Shown: positions 23,177 to 33,747 of the stretch, one piece after another
How the letters are laid out: every line of letters starts with the position of its first letter
Numbering within the stretch: the stretch's first letter is position 1
Source: Capronia americana
Lineage: Eukaryota > Ascomycota > Eurotiomycetes > Chaetothyriales > Herpotrichiellaceae
Length of the DNA stretch: 64,000 bases
NCBI GenBank assembly: GCA_016110215.1
Contig: JADWQD010000008.1
Coordinates: 1,674,001 to 1,738,000 of the forward strand
Reading direction: 5' to 3'
The notes under the pieces: model-generated
Seen by the model: only the letters and a program-made list of their open reading frames with translations
What the model was told of the DNA's origin: nothing
The model's database searches: none
Position numbers and translations under genes: made by a program

Positions 23177-24577
23177 GGTGTGTGGTTGTTGGGCTTCAAT
23201 CGGTGGGTTGTTGGTCTTGACCTTTCTGAGGGTTCAATATTATGGAGGTTTTGTACGCCTGGCAAATAGCATATTCCGCTATTGCTGTCTTTCGGCAAAT
23301 GACACAGGATGGGGTGAATCCGGCAGTTCAAGTGTCGAACTCTTCCGGTCGATTCGGTCGGTCGTCGGCGTGGAGTTGTGTACGGGGAGATTCCGTCCAC
23401 ACGTGTAGCTGGGGGAGTTCCTTGCGCAGATAGAGACTGCAAATAACCGGTCTTCCGTCATGAGATCCTCCGGAACGCCATGAGAGAAGGAAGGGACCAA
23501 TTATACAAATACTGGAGGTTGAGGCCACCAACACATATGATGTCAATCGAGTGTCGAGAGGAGGCCACCGAGAGGCCTCGAGCTTGTATTGTGAGGCTGC
23601 TGCACACTCGGTAGTCCGGTTGCCTCCTTCTAAATAGCATAATCAAGCCCGAATCGAGACGATTTACTGCTATGAGGAGGTCATCCGGTCCGGTCGCTGA
23701 TTACTGAAGAGACACTCTAGACAGCCAATGGTTCAAGGGAGTATTCTACCCACATAGCCGAGCTCACAATCTTACGCTGGACCGTGCTCCATCTCGGCAT
23801 GAAAAGTCAAGCTTCCGAGCGAGGGTTTTCTCGCGGCGACGATTCATCTTCGTGCCATTGTCATACGCGCGGGGAAAACAAACCTCCAGAGTTTGTGTGG
23901 GCAGTGGCAAGCGGGGTGAGGGACCGGCGGCCGCTTATTGTTCATTGGCACACACAGGTCGCAGCCTTTCCTCGGGCGTACCATCGGATGCGAGTTCGGC
24001 AGATGCGCATACTGATCCTGCTTCTCATGTAATACTGTACGAGGTGTACGAATAGTCGTAATTGATGAAGGCGATATGGGGCAATACTCAAGAGATCCAC
24101 AAGACCGTCAGCTGCTGAGGTGAGACCGTTGGTTGTGATGAAGAAGCAAAGAGTCAATTGTCCGGCGGTGATCTCGATGCTGGGTACGAAACTACACAGT
24201 ACATGGTAAGTACGACTCGTATGGTTAGAATACTTGCTGATGACGGGTCAAAGATACTCCGATTCCGGGGTCCTTGCCAAGATAATTAGCCTAGTCACGT
24301 TCACATGTTCCACCCCACCAACCAAACCCCATGCTACCAAGTCTGACCTTTGCCTTCTCGCCTATGCCATGCCCAGTACTCTGTACCACTGTACTCCTAC
24401 TTCCGTTGCGATCCGTCGCGATGCTTGCTTCTGCATCCTGGCGTCAATCCGATCTTGTGGTTCCGCCGCATCACCAGCTAAGGGTAATCAAACCCTCTTG
24501 ATGGCGGTACGCCGTTCGCTTTGTTGCATCGGCCTTCCCATTCACCTTACATTGCCCTTGACAATCTGGTGCCGCCA
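23177..24577. promoter_or_regulatory. Divergent control region between P450 and Zn2Cys6 gene
   Basis: This 1.4-kb region holds the 5' sides of both genes and no convincing ORF. Divergent sharing between a regulator and an enzyme gene is a common arrangement in fungal pathway clusters. I did not identify a repeated CGG-type half-site pattern by eye, so no operator is claimed. Confidence 0.4.
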
Positions 24578-26380
24578 ATGAACCCGGTTGGCGTGCTGGC
24601 CGAAGGGCAGGATCGACGTAGGAGTGCCTGTACTTCTTGCCACAGGCGTAAGGTGCGGTGCGTCCGCGTGGGAGAAAGCTGTACTAGTTGTCTCCAAAGC
24701 AGCATTCCGTGCAGATATTCTTTTCCTTCGAGCCCGTTAACCGGCGTGGCGCGATATGAACCTGAGCAACCAAACCGGAGACGCAGAGGACCTTACAAGA
24801 AAGGGAAAACGCCCCGTGAAAAGGAATTGGAAGATGTTGTCCGAGGCCTGACTCTACACTGTCAATCGTTAGAACGACAACTTGAGTCTTCGGCTTCCGT
24901 CGAACCCCTCTCCCTTCACGACCAGACGAGCAATGGCTCGGCTGAAGATAATCTCGCGCGTCAGGGCTCAAGTGATGTCTTGGAGGACGACCCTCGCAGT
25001 GCTGAGAAGTTGCCGAGCTTGTCCTTGTCACCCAATGGTCCACGGATAACGACAAACAGCTTTTCGAACTCCCGGTCTATCAATGATCAACTTCGTCCGA
25101 CCAATCATGATCAACTCTTCGAGCTCTGGCACGTATACATGACTCGCGTCGAACCGCTAACCAAGTTGATCCCCTGCTCCTCGTTTGCCGACCTGCTCCT
25201 GCTGGCACACGAACCACAGGCGATGGAGCCTGATGCTGAAGCACTGATTTTCAGTGTGTCCTTGGCTGCAGTCAATGCTCTCTCAGAAGAAGAAATCATC
25301 CAGCGGTTTAACGAGAGTATCGACACTGTGAACGCTCGTTTCATTTCGGGAATGCAAGCCATATTCGCACACTCGAACGCGCTGCAACAACCCAGTACGC
25401 GTATTCTGCAAGCTCTGGTGCTTCACGCAGTATGTCCCAACCTGGACCTGTGCCTGAGATGACTATTCAACACCAAAGGCGCTGACCTGTTGTTTTAGTT
25501 CTGCTTGTATCGAAACAATGGCAATACCAAAGCCGCGTTCTCGGAGGCTTTTCAGCTCGCCCTACATACTGCCAAACGTATGAGGGAAAATGAAGACGAA
25601 CAAACAGGCTGCTCTCCATATGACGTTGAAATCCGACGCCGCTGTTGGTGGACTTTAGGCAAGCTGTCCTATCATCGTGTTCAAAGGCCCAGCGGCATCA
25701 GTGGAGAAGCAATGCCTGTGATGGACGTTACCCTTCCTCTGAATGTGAATGATGCCGACCTCAGCACTGTGGCAGGAGAGCTCCCTAAGGCGCGAGAAGG
25801 TCTTACAGAGATGTCTCTTTTTCTAGCTAATCTGGAAGTGGTTCGGCTGACTGCGAGCTTGAAAGTGCTTGGTTGCACTTCATTTCCTCCAGAGCCAGAT
25901 GTTTCATTTGAAATGCGACGCAGAATGATGGTGGAAGAATCCGTCAGGAAGATTGAGAAAGACTTTTTATGGCACTGCGACACGTCCCGGCCTCTTGACT
26001 GGTTTTTAATGCTCACCACCAAAGCCATGCTAGTAGGTCGTGTTCGGCTACGGGTCGTTTGCGGAAGGTAAATCTGCTGACAATAGCGACAGAACCCCAT
26101 CGAAATCATGATGCTAGACGAAGATTTGGCAAAGACCAGCTGCTACGGAGCCTCAGCACGAGATTCATTGGAAGATAAGAAGTTCTTGTTACGCCTAGAC
26201 GTCGTTGAGTGCTGGCACATCCTGAAGACTAACGAGAAATTGAGGCCTTGGCGATGGTTTTTGAAAAGCCTGCCACAAGCATTCACCGTAGGCGATTTAC
26301 AAGCGGAACTTCTCAGACATCCAGGATCGCCTCACAACGAGCGAGCGCACGCTCTGATCGATCTGATATTTCGTGCTTGA
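24578..26380 (+). CDS. Zn2Cys6 fungal transcription factor (likely cluster regulator)
   Basis: Three exons: 24578-25429, 25499-26032 and 26093-26380 (donors GTATGT and GTAGGT); the joined frame is 557 residues. The binuclear zinc cluster is complete: C18, C21, C28, C35, C38 and C45, spaced 2-6-6-2-6. A basic linker (RRRRGPYKKGKTPREKE) and a predicted coiled coil (about residues 85-112, heptads around LEDVVRGLTLHCQSLERQLE) follow, as in dimeric DNA binders. The middle region starts at FELWHVYMTRVEPLTKLIP and runs through a fungal-specific transcription-factor domain with EIRRRCWWTL. It should act in the nucleus, probably on inverted or everted CGG triplets. Its place between the P450 and the oxidative genes makes a pathway-specific role likely but unproven. 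Confidence 0.9.
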
Positions 26381-26884
26381 AGAGCGTCGAACCATGCACG
26401 ATACTTATCATTCAACAGTGGCCTCGGATCACTCATTCGCCGCCACCAGTTCATTGGTTCTCTCGGAATTTCTGGCCTTTGCAAGTGGCAAACTGCTTTT
26501 GAGAGTCGAATAATATACGGTGGATTACAGTCGAATATTGGGTGCCAACACTACCATCTGACTCCGTCGGATGAGACTGTCCAGGATGCTGTGCATTTCG
26601 TGAGAAGTCCGAATTTTCGGGAAGGTTCAGCTGGTGTTGCACTAGATCAACGCTCGGGACAAACACACATCAAATCCCGGGGTACTACGACTTGAGGGTT
26701 CGATTGGTTGTGCTCCACAAATCTTCTGAGGCGTCCATCTGTCACTCTTTCGAACTTCTGAAAAAACATCCGGCTGAACAGCAAGTTACCTGCGAGGAGC
26801 CAGCCAGGCACCATTTTCTCGTCAGTGACCCATTTCGACAGTGGCAGACAACGTTAAAGCCCAGCAGAGACAGGTTACGACATT
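26381..26884. other. Spacer upstream of the flavin monooxygenase
   Basis: 504 bases with no gene seen. It should contain the 3' UTR of the regulator gene and the promoter of the next gene on the same strand. Confidence 0.5.
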
Positions 26885-28207
26885 ATGACTATTCTCGAGC
26901 CAACGACGAAGGTGCTCATCATCGGATCTGGACTAGCAGGGAGTGCTCTGGCACAAATTCTCCGCAAGGAGAATGTCCAGTTCGAGATCTATGAACGTGA
27001 CGATGGCACCCGTCCGCAGGGTTGGACAATAGCACTGGACGAGTTGGTTGAACCCCTTCGCTTCTTCGACGGGACATGCTGACAGTGGCGATCAGATGCT
27101 TGGAGAATCTCTATCGTCTTCTGCCAGACGATCTGCCCGACCTTGCTACCAGCAGCCCCAATCATCATCTGAACAAGATAGACTCCTTCGCCATCGTCGA
27201 CGGGCTGACGCATCAAGTTCTCGGAGTCACAAACACCAAAAGTCTGGGAGGAAGCGCGGCCAGCATATTTGCCAACCGTCTGAGGTTTCGAGATGTGCTC
27301 ACCCAGCACATCAACGTACAATACTCCAAGCATTTCGTGCGCTATGAAGAAGACCGGGATGGGGTGACGGCGTACTTCAAAGACGGCACCACTGCGCGCG
27401 GCCACATCTTGGTAGGAGCCGACGGTGCAAATTCACCGGTCCGCAATCAATTGCTTCCAGGTTTCAAGGCAGATCCTAGTCCATATCTGACAGCGCTGTG
27501 CAAGGTCATCCTTACGAAAGACCTTTACGAACCACTACTTGAACATTCATCCAACGGGCCACTCGTCGCCGCACCAAACCAAAAGGCATATTGCTTGCTG
27601 ATGGAATATCTGGATAGTGACCTCGCAGCGTTCAACTGGAATGTGTCCTGGCGTTCCAAAAATCCGGAAGAATACGCGGAAATGATGGCTGCAGGCCCAG
27701 CTGCTCAGCTCGAAACGGTCAAGCAGCGTTTGAAGGGATGGCCTCCGACAATGGTCAACGCTATCACACAGAGCAAGGCTTCTGATCTGCACTGGCCGCC
27801 GGTGAGGCTAATGGAGACTGTCCTGCCTCCGCACGGTCTCCCGAAAGGCCGTATCACCTTGCTCGGCGACGCTGCCCATTCCATGGTACGTATGCTGTCT
27901 ATGATGCTATGTCATGGCATCCAGCTGATCTGAGAATCAACCACAGGTCCCTTTCCGGGGCATGGGAGCAAACACGGCGTTTCTAGACGCATGTGATCTG
28001 GGCGAGGGCTTGATCAGAGGGATCCAAGCAAAAGAGGATCTGCAATGGGTCCTCCAAGAATACGAACGGACCATGATACCGCGCGGACGCAAGAAAGTTC
28101 TGGAGTCCAGGGATACAGCCAACTCTGACGATGCGCACGAGATTTCTGGCGGCCGAGTCAAGAGGGGAGACGCCGCCACCGTCCCGCTGCCAGTGCGACA
28201 AAGTTAA
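26885..28207 (+). CDS. FAD-dependent class A monooxygenase (salicylate-hydroxylase-like)
   Basis: Three exons: 26885-27042, 27096-27885 and 27947-28207; the joined frame is 402 residues. The dinucleotide fold starts at once (KVLIIGSGLAGSALAQIL, GxGxxG at about 14-19, then the acidic end of beta-2 in FEIYERDD). The DG motif is LVGADGANSPVR (about 158-169) and the GD motif is LLGDAAHSM (about 308-316), completing the FAD site of class A aromatic hydroxylases. Intron 1 has a GTTGGT donor (27043-27095). Read straight through, the gene appears frameshifted at about 27075; with the intron, WTIALDECLENLYRLLPDDL reads as the family's helix. The family uses NAD(P)H and O2 to hydroxylate phenolic rings; this member's substrate is unknown. 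The C-terminus is short, without a thioredoxin-like domain. Confidence 0.85.
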
Positions 28208-29008
28208 AGAGCGCACAAAGTGGCCCAGAAATCAATGACATCGTTGTACCCAGTACATTCAGTATGTTCGTGTGATTTCCCCGCTTTAGGCACCCCAAGC
28301 CAGCTCTGAATCAGATCTTTTACAATATAGCTGCATTGTGGCTTATTCCCGAGGGATACTAGGAAGTTGAAGCAGTCCCGCGGTAGGACTAAAACCAGAA
28401 TCAGGCCGACTTCCCTACACCAATCAACTGAAGTACTCGTGTATACCAAGCTTCCCTGTCAGCCAGCCAATGCCGAACCACGTCTGCTGATCGACCGGCT
28501 CGAATGTTCGGCTCCGAAATTTCGGCCCTCGAAGCTGATCCTCGAGAGTCCAGCAGATGGAAACGGTGCCAGTTGACTTGAAGGCCCAACCTTACGAATC
28601 ACAAAGCTGTCCCCGAGCAACTTGACACCCATTGTGGACTCATTGACGTCTCATACCACCGAGGGTGCGTGCACCAGCGTCGTGCTAGGATGGTCAAGCG
28701 ATGCTCGTCGGTGAGTGATTCGGCAGTTAACGTCTCCAGTATTGATCAGCCCCTTCGACGACGCACCAGCTACGGAGGATACTATATGATATATATCGTT
28801 CTCTATATCACGATTTTGAGCACTCTCGGATGCCCGTGACTGACAAGCGTATTCACTGCTCACCTACACACTCACCTAACAGCTATCTCCTTTCGGGTTT
28901 CAACACCTGTGGAAAGTCACAGCACAGCACAGAACAGCGACGACGACCACCATCAACCAGCAGCCCCTACATCATACATATACTCGTACCCTCTAGGCGC
29001 CGCCCAGA
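28208..29008. other. Spacer between two plus-strand cluster genes, no gene seen
   Basis: About 800 bases without a coding-like frame. An AT-rich block at 28780-28815 (ATATGATATATATCG) lies about 200 bases upstream of the dioxygenase start and could serve as its TATA-like region. Confidence 0.4.
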
Positions 29009-29596
29009 ATGTCCGACCCCTCAAAATGCTACAACGTCCTCAGCCCCATCAAACTAGCGCACATCGTCCTCCGCACGGCCAAGTTTGCCGCCATGACCGA
29101 ATACTACAAGAAATTCCTCGGCGCGAGTGTCGAGTTCGAGAACGAGTCGGCCTGCTTCCTGCGCTACGACGACGAACACCACCGCATCGGCATCCTCAAA
29201 CTCGCCGGCCTGTCCGAGAGCGGCGCCACCGCCCCAGGGCTCGAACACATCGCCTTCACGTTCGCGTCGCTGGCTGACCTGCTGACAGTGTGGAAGCAGC
29301 GCCAGGATCTAGGGCTCCAGCCCGTGTGGTGCGTCAACCACGGCGGCACGACCAGCATGTACTACGAGGATCCGGACGGGAATAAGCTCGAGAGTCAGGT
29401 GGATAACTTTGATGACCCCGTGGCGTTGCGCGCGTTCATCACTTCGGAGGCGTTCCGCGCGAATCCCGTGGGGACGGACTTTGATCCCGCCGAGTTGATG
29501 GCTAGGTTGGCGGCCGGGGAGTCGGAGGCCGTGTTGAAGATGAGGGTCGAGTGCGGGCCGAGGGAGTTTCCTAGGTTTGTTGGCCAGAAGGTGTAG
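29009..29596 (+). CDS. VOC-fold extradiol-type dioxygenase (biphenyl-diol dioxygenase-like)
   Basis: Single exon, 195 residues, a compact vicinal-oxygen-chelate protein. The expected metal ligands are all visible: H18 in KLAHIVLRT, H80 in GLEHIAFTF, and E128 in YYEDPDGNKLESQ. This His-His-Glu triad is used by extradiol (meta-cleaving) catechol dioxygenases to hold Fe(II). The first half also carries MTEYYKKFLGASVEFEN, the usual beta-alpha-beta opening. In fungi such proteins are often annotated as biphenyl-2,3-diol 1,2-dioxygenase-like. VOC proteins also include isomerases and glyoxalase-like enzymes, so ring cleavage is inferred from ligands and neighbours. It is convergent with the CoA-ligase gene, whose stop is 189 bases away. 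Confidence 0.85.
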   Translation: MSDPSKCYNVLSPIKLAHIVLRTAKFAAMTEYYKKFLGASVEFENESACFLRYDDEHHRIGILKLAGLSESGATAPGLEHIAFTFASLADLLTVWKQRQDLGLQPVWCVNHGGTTSMYYEDPDGNKLESQVDNFDDPVALRAFITSEAFRANPVGTDFDPAELMARLAAGESEAVLKMRVECGPREFPRFVGQKV

Positions 29597-29636
29597 ATAG
29601 ACACTATCTTGTGGAGGTAGATTTGAGAGCAGTGGA

Positions 29637-29684
29637 GGGAGGGAACAGGGAGGGAACAGGGAGGGAACAGGGAGGGAACGGGGA
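29637..29684. repeat. 11-bp tandem repeat (GGGAACAGGGA)x4
   Basis: Three exact copies and one variant (GGGAACGGGGA) of an 11-base unit lie between the convergent stops of the dioxygenase and CoA-ligase genes. It would be transcribed in the 3' UTR of either gene, and its G/A-rich strand bias makes a purine-motif structure possible. Copy number is likely to vary between strains. Confidence 0.85.
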
Positions 29685-29784
29685 AGAACGAGTCGTGCCT
29701 AGCGCTGTGGCTGAGCTGTCGGCCTTGAATACGGGCTCTGAGATCTGTTACAATACGCCATCACCCTTCTTCGCGATCTATACT

Positions 29785-31838
29785 CTATAGCTTTGACGCT
29801 ACTTTCCCCTCTACGGCATGTTTTTCTTTCAGCACCCGTCGGAGAATCTTGCCCGATGTGCTCTTCGGGATCTCCTCCACGAACTCCACACCCCCGTCCA
29901 GCCACTTGTGCCGTGATAGTTTCTCCTGCACGAATCGAAGAAGCGCGTCTCTCGCGCGAGCACGATCGTAGCTTCGATCTTTCAGAACGACGAATGCCTT
30001 GGGGACTTCCCCGGAATAGGCGTCCTCGGCGCCAATGACAGCGACGTCCTCGACGAGGGGGTTGCCGAGCAAAAGATCTTCCAGCTCGGCGGGAGCGACT
30101 TGGAGGCCTTTTACTTTGATGAGTTCCTTGATGCGGTCCTGTGATGGTGAAGGGGACGACGGGGTCAGCAACTTCATGACACGTCAAGATCTCGGGAATA
30201 TTTAAGACGGATACAGTATCCTACCTGAATGATCACAAAGCCGTTGTTGTCGACAAATCCCAGATCGCCCGTGTGGAGCCACCCGTCTGGCTCGAACGTC
30301 TCTCTGGTCGCTCGCTCGTTGGCCAGGTATCCCATTGTGACGGTGGGGCCTTTGACGAGGATCTCGCCCGCCTCGCCCGGCTGTGATACCTCTTCGCCGC
30401 TGGCGGGGTCGATGACTTTGACGCTCATGCCTCCGAGGGCTTTGCCGACAGTGTGGGCGTGTTCGAAGCCTTGGTACTGCGGCGCGCATGTCGTGGCAGC
30501 TCCGCACACCTCGGTCATTCCCCATGTGTTGCGGAGGATGAAGTGCGGGAACCTCTGACTGACCGCGGCGATGACTTCGTTGGACATGGGCGCCGCGCCA
30601 AAGATGAGATGCCGGACGTTGGAGAGATCATATCGCGACACTATGGAGTCATGGATGAGCCGGATGACAATGGCTATGCGAGTGAGTTAGTGACTGTTTC
30701 TTATTATAGACCTCGGTGGGCGACTTACGTGGGACGAGCCACATTTCATTGACTCGATACTTTGTTATGGCTTCGAGCATTCCCCTCATCTCGAATTTCG
30801 CCAGCACGACGACCTCCTGGTTGAGGAAGAAAGGGAGGAATGTCAATTGGCTCAGACCGGCAACTGGGCGGCAATTAGAACATAAGCCTCGAGAAGGGGA
30901 AGAAAGACGGTGTATCGACTGACTGTGGAAGAAAGGCAGCACCGCCAAACAGACCCCGTTGTGTTGCTCTGGACGAGAAATCTGCTCCACTTGACAACAC
31001 TGAGCGATCATGTTGGCGTGTGATATTTGGACCTACCATGTCAGCGACCATTGGAACACACCATATAGGGCAGGGGCAAAAACATACCGCTTTGGGCAGC
31101 CCAGTCGTTCCTGAACTGAAGCTGAGAAAGGCACAGACATTGGTCGCGTCTCTCCCCGGGGCGAAGCTGTATGCCTCGTCGGAAGAGCCGGCTCGCTGCT
31201 TCTGTCCCTCCTCAACCAAATGGGTAATGCTTTCGAACCCGGCTTCCTCGCCATCCAGCAAAAGAATACTCCGCCGACTCAAGTTTACTGCCTTCGCTGC
31301 TGCCAACGCTGTGGGTAGAAATTCTTTACTGGTGAAGATGATCCTCGCGTTGGCCAATCGCAGATAATGCGTCATCTCTCCAACCGTTGATGCCGGCGAT
31401 GCGCCGCACACAATGCCGCCTTCTCGACTCTCAGCAATCCGGCAGCCGCATTGGGGAGAAGATCCAAAGATCATACACGACACATACCTCCTCGTAGGAC
31501 GGAAAACAAAGCGACTGGATACCATATCGAGTTGAGGCCAAATATGCACACGGTCTGGCCGGGCCGGAGTTGGTACCGCGTCTTCAAGGCCACACATCCC
31601 GCTGTCGAGAGGTCGCGGAGCAGAGAATACGAAATGAACCGCCCCGTGACACCATCCCGAAAGCCACGGACTTGTGCTCGAGGTCTGTTGCAAATCACCG
31701 AGTGCTTAGACTGGAACAGGTATGTCCAGAGAGGTAAATCGACGGGAACTGCCCTGGTCAGCACTCAGCAATTCCTTTGGATGGAAGGCGGGAGACGCAG
31801 TTACATTCCACGGCTGGTAGCTCCGAGGTCGTGGGCAT
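29785..31838 (-). CDS. Peroxisomal 4-coumarate-CoA-ligase-like acyl/aryl-CoA synthetase
   Basis: Seven exons on the minus strand: 31838-31805, 31748-31488, 31419-31088, 31032-30924, 30863-30729, 30673-30225 and 30138-29785; the summed exons give one frame of 557 residues. The AMP-binding signature reads FLSFSSGTTGLPKAV (about 195-209). The A5 region is NTWGMTEVCGAA, and GWLHTGDLG supplies the adenylate-binding aspartate. The C-terminal domain opens with DRIKELIKVKGLQVAPAELE and carries the catalytic lysine in PKSTSGKILRR. The protein ends in SKL, a canonical type 1 peroxisomal signal. It should activate an aromatic or fatty carboxylic acid as the AMP-ester and then the CoA-thioester inside peroxisomes. 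The first exon (MPTTSELPAVE) is the least certain part; the exon 2/3 acceptor could shift by one codon. Confidence 0.88.
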
Positions 31839-33149
31839 ATCTGAGTTAGAGTCTCTGAGGAGTTTGAAGGAGCAGATTTGGGATTCTTTTCAAGTTGAGA
31901 ATGTCGGCAGACGTTTGTGCAACAACCAGTACTGTACCCAGCACAAAGGGAGATTTTTAAAGGTCGCAGTCTGCCGGTGTTGAACACGTTTTCACGTCAC
32001 GTTGGTCGCCTTGGTGGGGTCTCTAGGATAATCCAGCATTGCATTCTAGAGTCGATCATCCGTGTATAGGGCTTACCTCTGCCTGTTTCACAGTCCGTGC
32101 CGATTGTACCAGGTCTACCTCGTACCGTGTGCTGAATCACCTGTTCGTTCGTTCTATAGCTCCCCTCCCCACAACAAGGGCATGCGTCGGGGGCGGACGT
32201 CCGAGAGAACGAGTTATATAACGCACGCACTGTCCATGGATGGGTATGCAAGGAACCCGCTCCACATGTAACATTGTCACCAAGCTCCACAGCATTAAGG
32301 GCTTACTACCCGTAGCCTGATGTCGACGGTAGACATCGAAAGATGGGACGAGTACGAAGCATAGGACTTACAGTAGTATGTCGTTGCGAGACGAGAACTC
32401 ACCCTATGAGTCAGCAGGCGGCCATGCGGGCCGCCGGTAAGCGCGGAGTCTCCCCGAAGCCCGCATCTACACAGTAGGGGCCGTTGGAATAGTATCCTAT
32501 GTACAGTAAGTAGCTCGGAAGGCCACCGAAACGGTAGTCGGCCGTACTGCTTATGTCAGAGCCAAAATACGCTGGATCACAGCGAGGAGACGGAGATCAA
32601 ATCACTTTTGGGGGGATGTCGGAACCGACCGTACAGCTAGCTGCCAGCAGATTCACGATTTTGGGAACCACAAAGAGCGGCCGGCCACTGTGCCAGACCA
32701 TCTTTCAAGGCTTGCATGCTAATGAGGCGTGGAAGGTTTGTATTCTGGAAAGTGATACCATCACGGTGTGTCCGCGCCTCTCCCGAGATATTTCTGTGCG
32801 CAGTGTTGTATCCTTTAGGGAGGCAGCTTCGGTGGTGTCCACGCATATCCTATGGCAAAGAAAGAACCAAGCATACATTCGACGTCGATGCATCCAGCTT
32901 TCCGATTACCCTAGTCGCTGCGGAAACGCATGATCCGGGACCTGGCCATTCGAACATCAATCGAATACGGTGGCCCATAGGGCAATACCTGTTTCGGTCA
33001 CGCGTCCTGTTTCAAATCAAGACTCGGCACTTGGTCTCGGCTTCTCTCAGCTTGACTCGTCGGTGATCGTGGTAAGGTGTAGAACATGACATATAATCGT
33101 CGCTGAAGGGCGCTGAAACTATGATTCTGCCTTTCCCATCCCAATTCCA
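31839..33149. other. Intergenic region, no intact gene
   Basis: About 1.3 kb upstream of the CoA-ligase gene. Plus-strand frames at 32553-33066 have no recognised domains; part may be further debris of the transporter remnant that follows. A perfect 7-bp inverted repeat (GGCGGCC ... GGCCGCC, 5-base loop) lies at 32417-32435. Confidence 0.45.
32417..32435. repeat. Perfect 7-bp GC inverted repeat
   Basis: GGCGGCC is followed after 5 bases by GGCCGCC, giving a compact hairpin or a dyad protein site. It is about 580 bp upstream of the CoA-ligase start, and the next 20 bases include CGGAGTCTCCCCG, a CGG-N7-CCG arrangement compatible with a Zn2Cys6 site. Function is not shown by sequence. Confidence 0.45.
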
Positions 33150-33465
33150 CACTACTGCGACAAATACCCCGAGGTATGGTCGGAAGTATATCAGCCATGG
33201 ATAATGGGAAGTCGTATTCAGCAAATTATACTAAATGCGTACAATCTTGATCGCTATCCCGAAGCCTCTGGGAGGTGTCTGCGTGGCTGCTCCTGGGGCG
33301 AACCATCGGAGGCTTCATCATTAGCTATGAGCAGGTCCTGGTGGCCTCCAAAGATGGAACCAAGACAACCTTCTCAATCCAGGCAGCTTTGTGTGCTGTG
33401 GGATTGTTGTTGATCATCGGGCTGCAAGCGTTCGGCAAGAGGACGAGAACGTGGGCTAGGAAACT
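33150..33465 (+). pseudogene. Frameshifted 3' remnant of an MFS transporter
   Basis: One frame reads ILNAYNLDRYPEASG. Then, after a one-base shift near 33270, the next frame reads EVSAWLLLGRTIGGFIISYE and ends with the hydrophobic helix FSIQAALCAVGLLLIIGLQAFGKR. This is the typical last third of fungal major-facilitator transporters (NSYxLDxYPExSGEV, then W.NxxRTxGGFxIxY, then a final transmembrane helix and a basic tail). I found no preceding ten or so helices, so the gene is truncated as well as frameshifted. It sits between the CoA ligase and the HET gene. It may be the relic of a transporter that once served the pathway. Confidence 0.65.
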
Positions 33466-33747
33466 GGACTTCAGGCAGCTGTGTCGAGAGACTCAGGGTG
33501 TCCTTTCGCATTCATGAGCAACACAGCTGCCGCAGCGAGGCCGGGTGGGTCATCTGATGATGTTGGTTGTTCATATTTCTTGGAGCTCTCGCTGGTTGTC
33601 GAACGGCTGCACCACCTCTCTGAATCTTCTGTTCTCGTTCCGCTCCTTGATGAGTCGAGCTGCATCTAAAACTCAGGTGGTTCCTAATCTGTAGAAGTCA
33701 AAGTCACTTGCTCTAATCAGCGTGTCTGGATCATGATGTCGAGAATC

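Noticed and set aside
26885..28207. Flavin monooxygenase as a frameshifted pseudogene
   Set aside because: A 53-nt intron (27043-27095) restores the frame and gives the expected helix before LLPDDL; all FAD motifs are intact.
32417..32435. GC hairpin as a transcription terminator
   Set aside because: Intrinsic hairpin terminators are bacterial; this is fungal nuclear DNA, and no T-tract or gene end adjoins it.
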